Shown here piece by piece: positions 63,336-64,000 of a stretch of DNA of 64,000 nucleotides. Source of the stretch: Clostridium aceticum (GTDB lineage Bacteria; Bacillota; Clostridia; Peptostreptococcales; Natronincolaceae); assembly GCF_001042715.1 (NCBI RefSeq), contig NZ_CP009687.1:4137319-4201318 (forward strand). Direction: 5' to 3'. A program made the translations under genes and the position numbers. Below the pieces are notes generated by a model. It saw only the letters and a program-made list of their open reading frames with translations, was not told where the DNA came from and did not search any database. The first letter of the stretch is position 1. Every line of letters begins with the position of its first letter.

Positions 63336-63356
63336 AAGGCCACATAGTGCGGCCTT
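63336..63356 (-). terminator. Hairpin between rpmH and rnpA
   Basis: AAGGCC and GGCCTT (extended by CA/TG inside) read into TTTTTC on the minus strand. It overlaps the rpmH stop codon, so it may limit but not abolish rnpA transcription. Confidence 0.65.
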
Positions 63357-63489
63357 ATGCTGTCAATTTCTTTCTGCCTTTTAGTCTACGACTTTTTAAT
63401 ACATTTCTGCCATTTTTCGTCTTCATTCTTTTTCTAAATCCATGTTCTCTACTTCTTTGTCTTTTCTTTGGCTGATATGTTCTTTTCAC
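63355..63489 (-). CDS. rpmH: Ribosomal protein bL34
   Basis: The 44-residue protein [20 protein letters not shown]... [11 protein letters not shown], the universally conserved bL34. The start is a GTG nine bases after AGAGGGGGTG. It lies next to the DnaA-box region, as in nearly all bacteria. Confidence 0.97.
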   Translation of the reverse strand: MKRTYQPKKRQRSREHGFRKRMKTKNGRNVLKSRRLKGRKKLTA

Positions 63490-63683
63490 AAGTACACCCC
63501 CTCTTCGAGCACTACTGAAGTACTTCTATATAATGATATAAGCTAGTAGGCATATGCAAATTAGTACATTAAAAACCTATTTTTGAACATACTACAAATA
63601 GATTATAACTATATTGTTGACATGTGTCAAGAAAAAAGCTGTATTAAGATATTGTGTACAAGACTATTCACATTATCTTGATA

Positions 63684-63950
63684 TGTGGATAATTTTATAG
63701 TTTTTATTGAATTTTTTTTCTATATTTGGTATTATAGTTTTGTTTGTGAATAACTTTGATAAATTTATTCACTTTATTCTTTTTTATACACAGATTGTGG
63801 ATAGTATTGTGAATAACTTCATGTTTTTGTTTAACCTTACTTCATTTTATATTTATATCACTATTTTTTCGCCTATTAAAAATATATGTTGATATTGTTG
63901 ATAACTATTTATATAATATATAAGAATAGTTTTTTACGTATTTATCCACA
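63684..63950. promoter_or_regulatory. Part of oriC: DnaA-box cluster
   Basis: Between rpmH and the window end are DnaA boxes: perfect TGTGGATAA at 63684 and TTATCCACA at 63942, TGTGAATAA at 63745 and 63808, TTATACACA at 63784, and weaker TGTGGATAG (63796), TTATTCACT (63765) and TGTTGATAA (63896). The region 63820-63940 is extremely AT-rich, as for an unwinding element. dnaA itself is expected just to the right. Confidence 0.85.
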
Positions 63951-64000
63951 TCCTTATTAATAACCATGTTATTAAAATTTATTACTTATTTTTTTATAAT

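Noticed and set aside
1..64000. CRISPR arrays, toxin-antitoxin or phage defence genes, rRNA genes
   Set aside because: No regularly spaced repeats, no recognisable defence or toxin families and no rRNA were seen in the window; only two tRNA genes are present.

Overview
The window is AT-rich DNA from a spore-forming member of the Clostridia, most like the Alkaliphilus/Natronincola group. I judge this from gene content and order: the walRK operon, bofA, yyaC, duplicated ParB/Noc, the yidC-rnpA-rpmH block and clostridial-type start sites. It lies on one side of the replication origin. The right end (63.5-64 kb) carries a cluster of DnaA boxes between rpmH and the dnaA gene expected just outside. 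Nearly all genes from there leftwards are on the minus strand and so co-oriented with the fork.

Region 1, about 1-14.4 kb, is accessory DNA abutting the 3' end of rlmH. It holds a sugar-binding lipoprotein, aldose epimerase, DUF2000/AraC/acetoacetate-decarboxylase-like genes, a lipoprotein, a nitroreductase-like protein, an ABC transporter with its own two-component system, and a cysteine-rich protein. Four att-like sites lie in it, one formed by the last codons of rlmH itself. They have the architecture of the SCC (staphylococcal cassette) attachment site and divide the region into tandem units. No recombinase is present in the window. This is the most unusual feature here.

Region 2, 14.4-26.2 kb, is the extended wal (yyc) operon: walR, walK, a secreted Ig-like protein, walH, walI, murA, walJ, htrA, a CxxH/CxxC protein, a PAP2 phosphatase and rlmH. 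It governs cell-wall homeostasis. A membrane-anchored MA-type peptidase precedes it.

Region 3, 26-36 kb, has a subtilisin-like protease, a LysM-G5-M23 peptidase with a WalR-box-like site, an M1 peptidase, a DnaD-DnaI pair, tRNA-Glu and tRNA-Lys, and purA with a long leader.

Region 4, 36-55 kb, is housekeeping. It includes dnaB, rplI, gdpP, a YybS-like gene, MazG-like, an aromatic-acid exporter family protein, bofA, a YaaL-like gene, recR, ybaB, dnaX, cvpA, a beta-propeller protein, a YkvI transporter, yyaC, a DUF4446 gene, a cysteine desulfurase, parB and parA.

Region 5, 55-64 kb, is the classical origin-proximal block noc-rsmG-mnmG-mnmE-jag-yidC-yidD-rnpA-rpmH-oriC.

A family of small inverted-repeat elements (five copies, three with clear flanking direct repeats) sits in intergenic gaps. 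Other non-coding signals include parS-like sites, a second DnaA-box cluster near dnaB, structured leaders before purA and dnaD, and a response regulator whose only sensible start codon is ATT.
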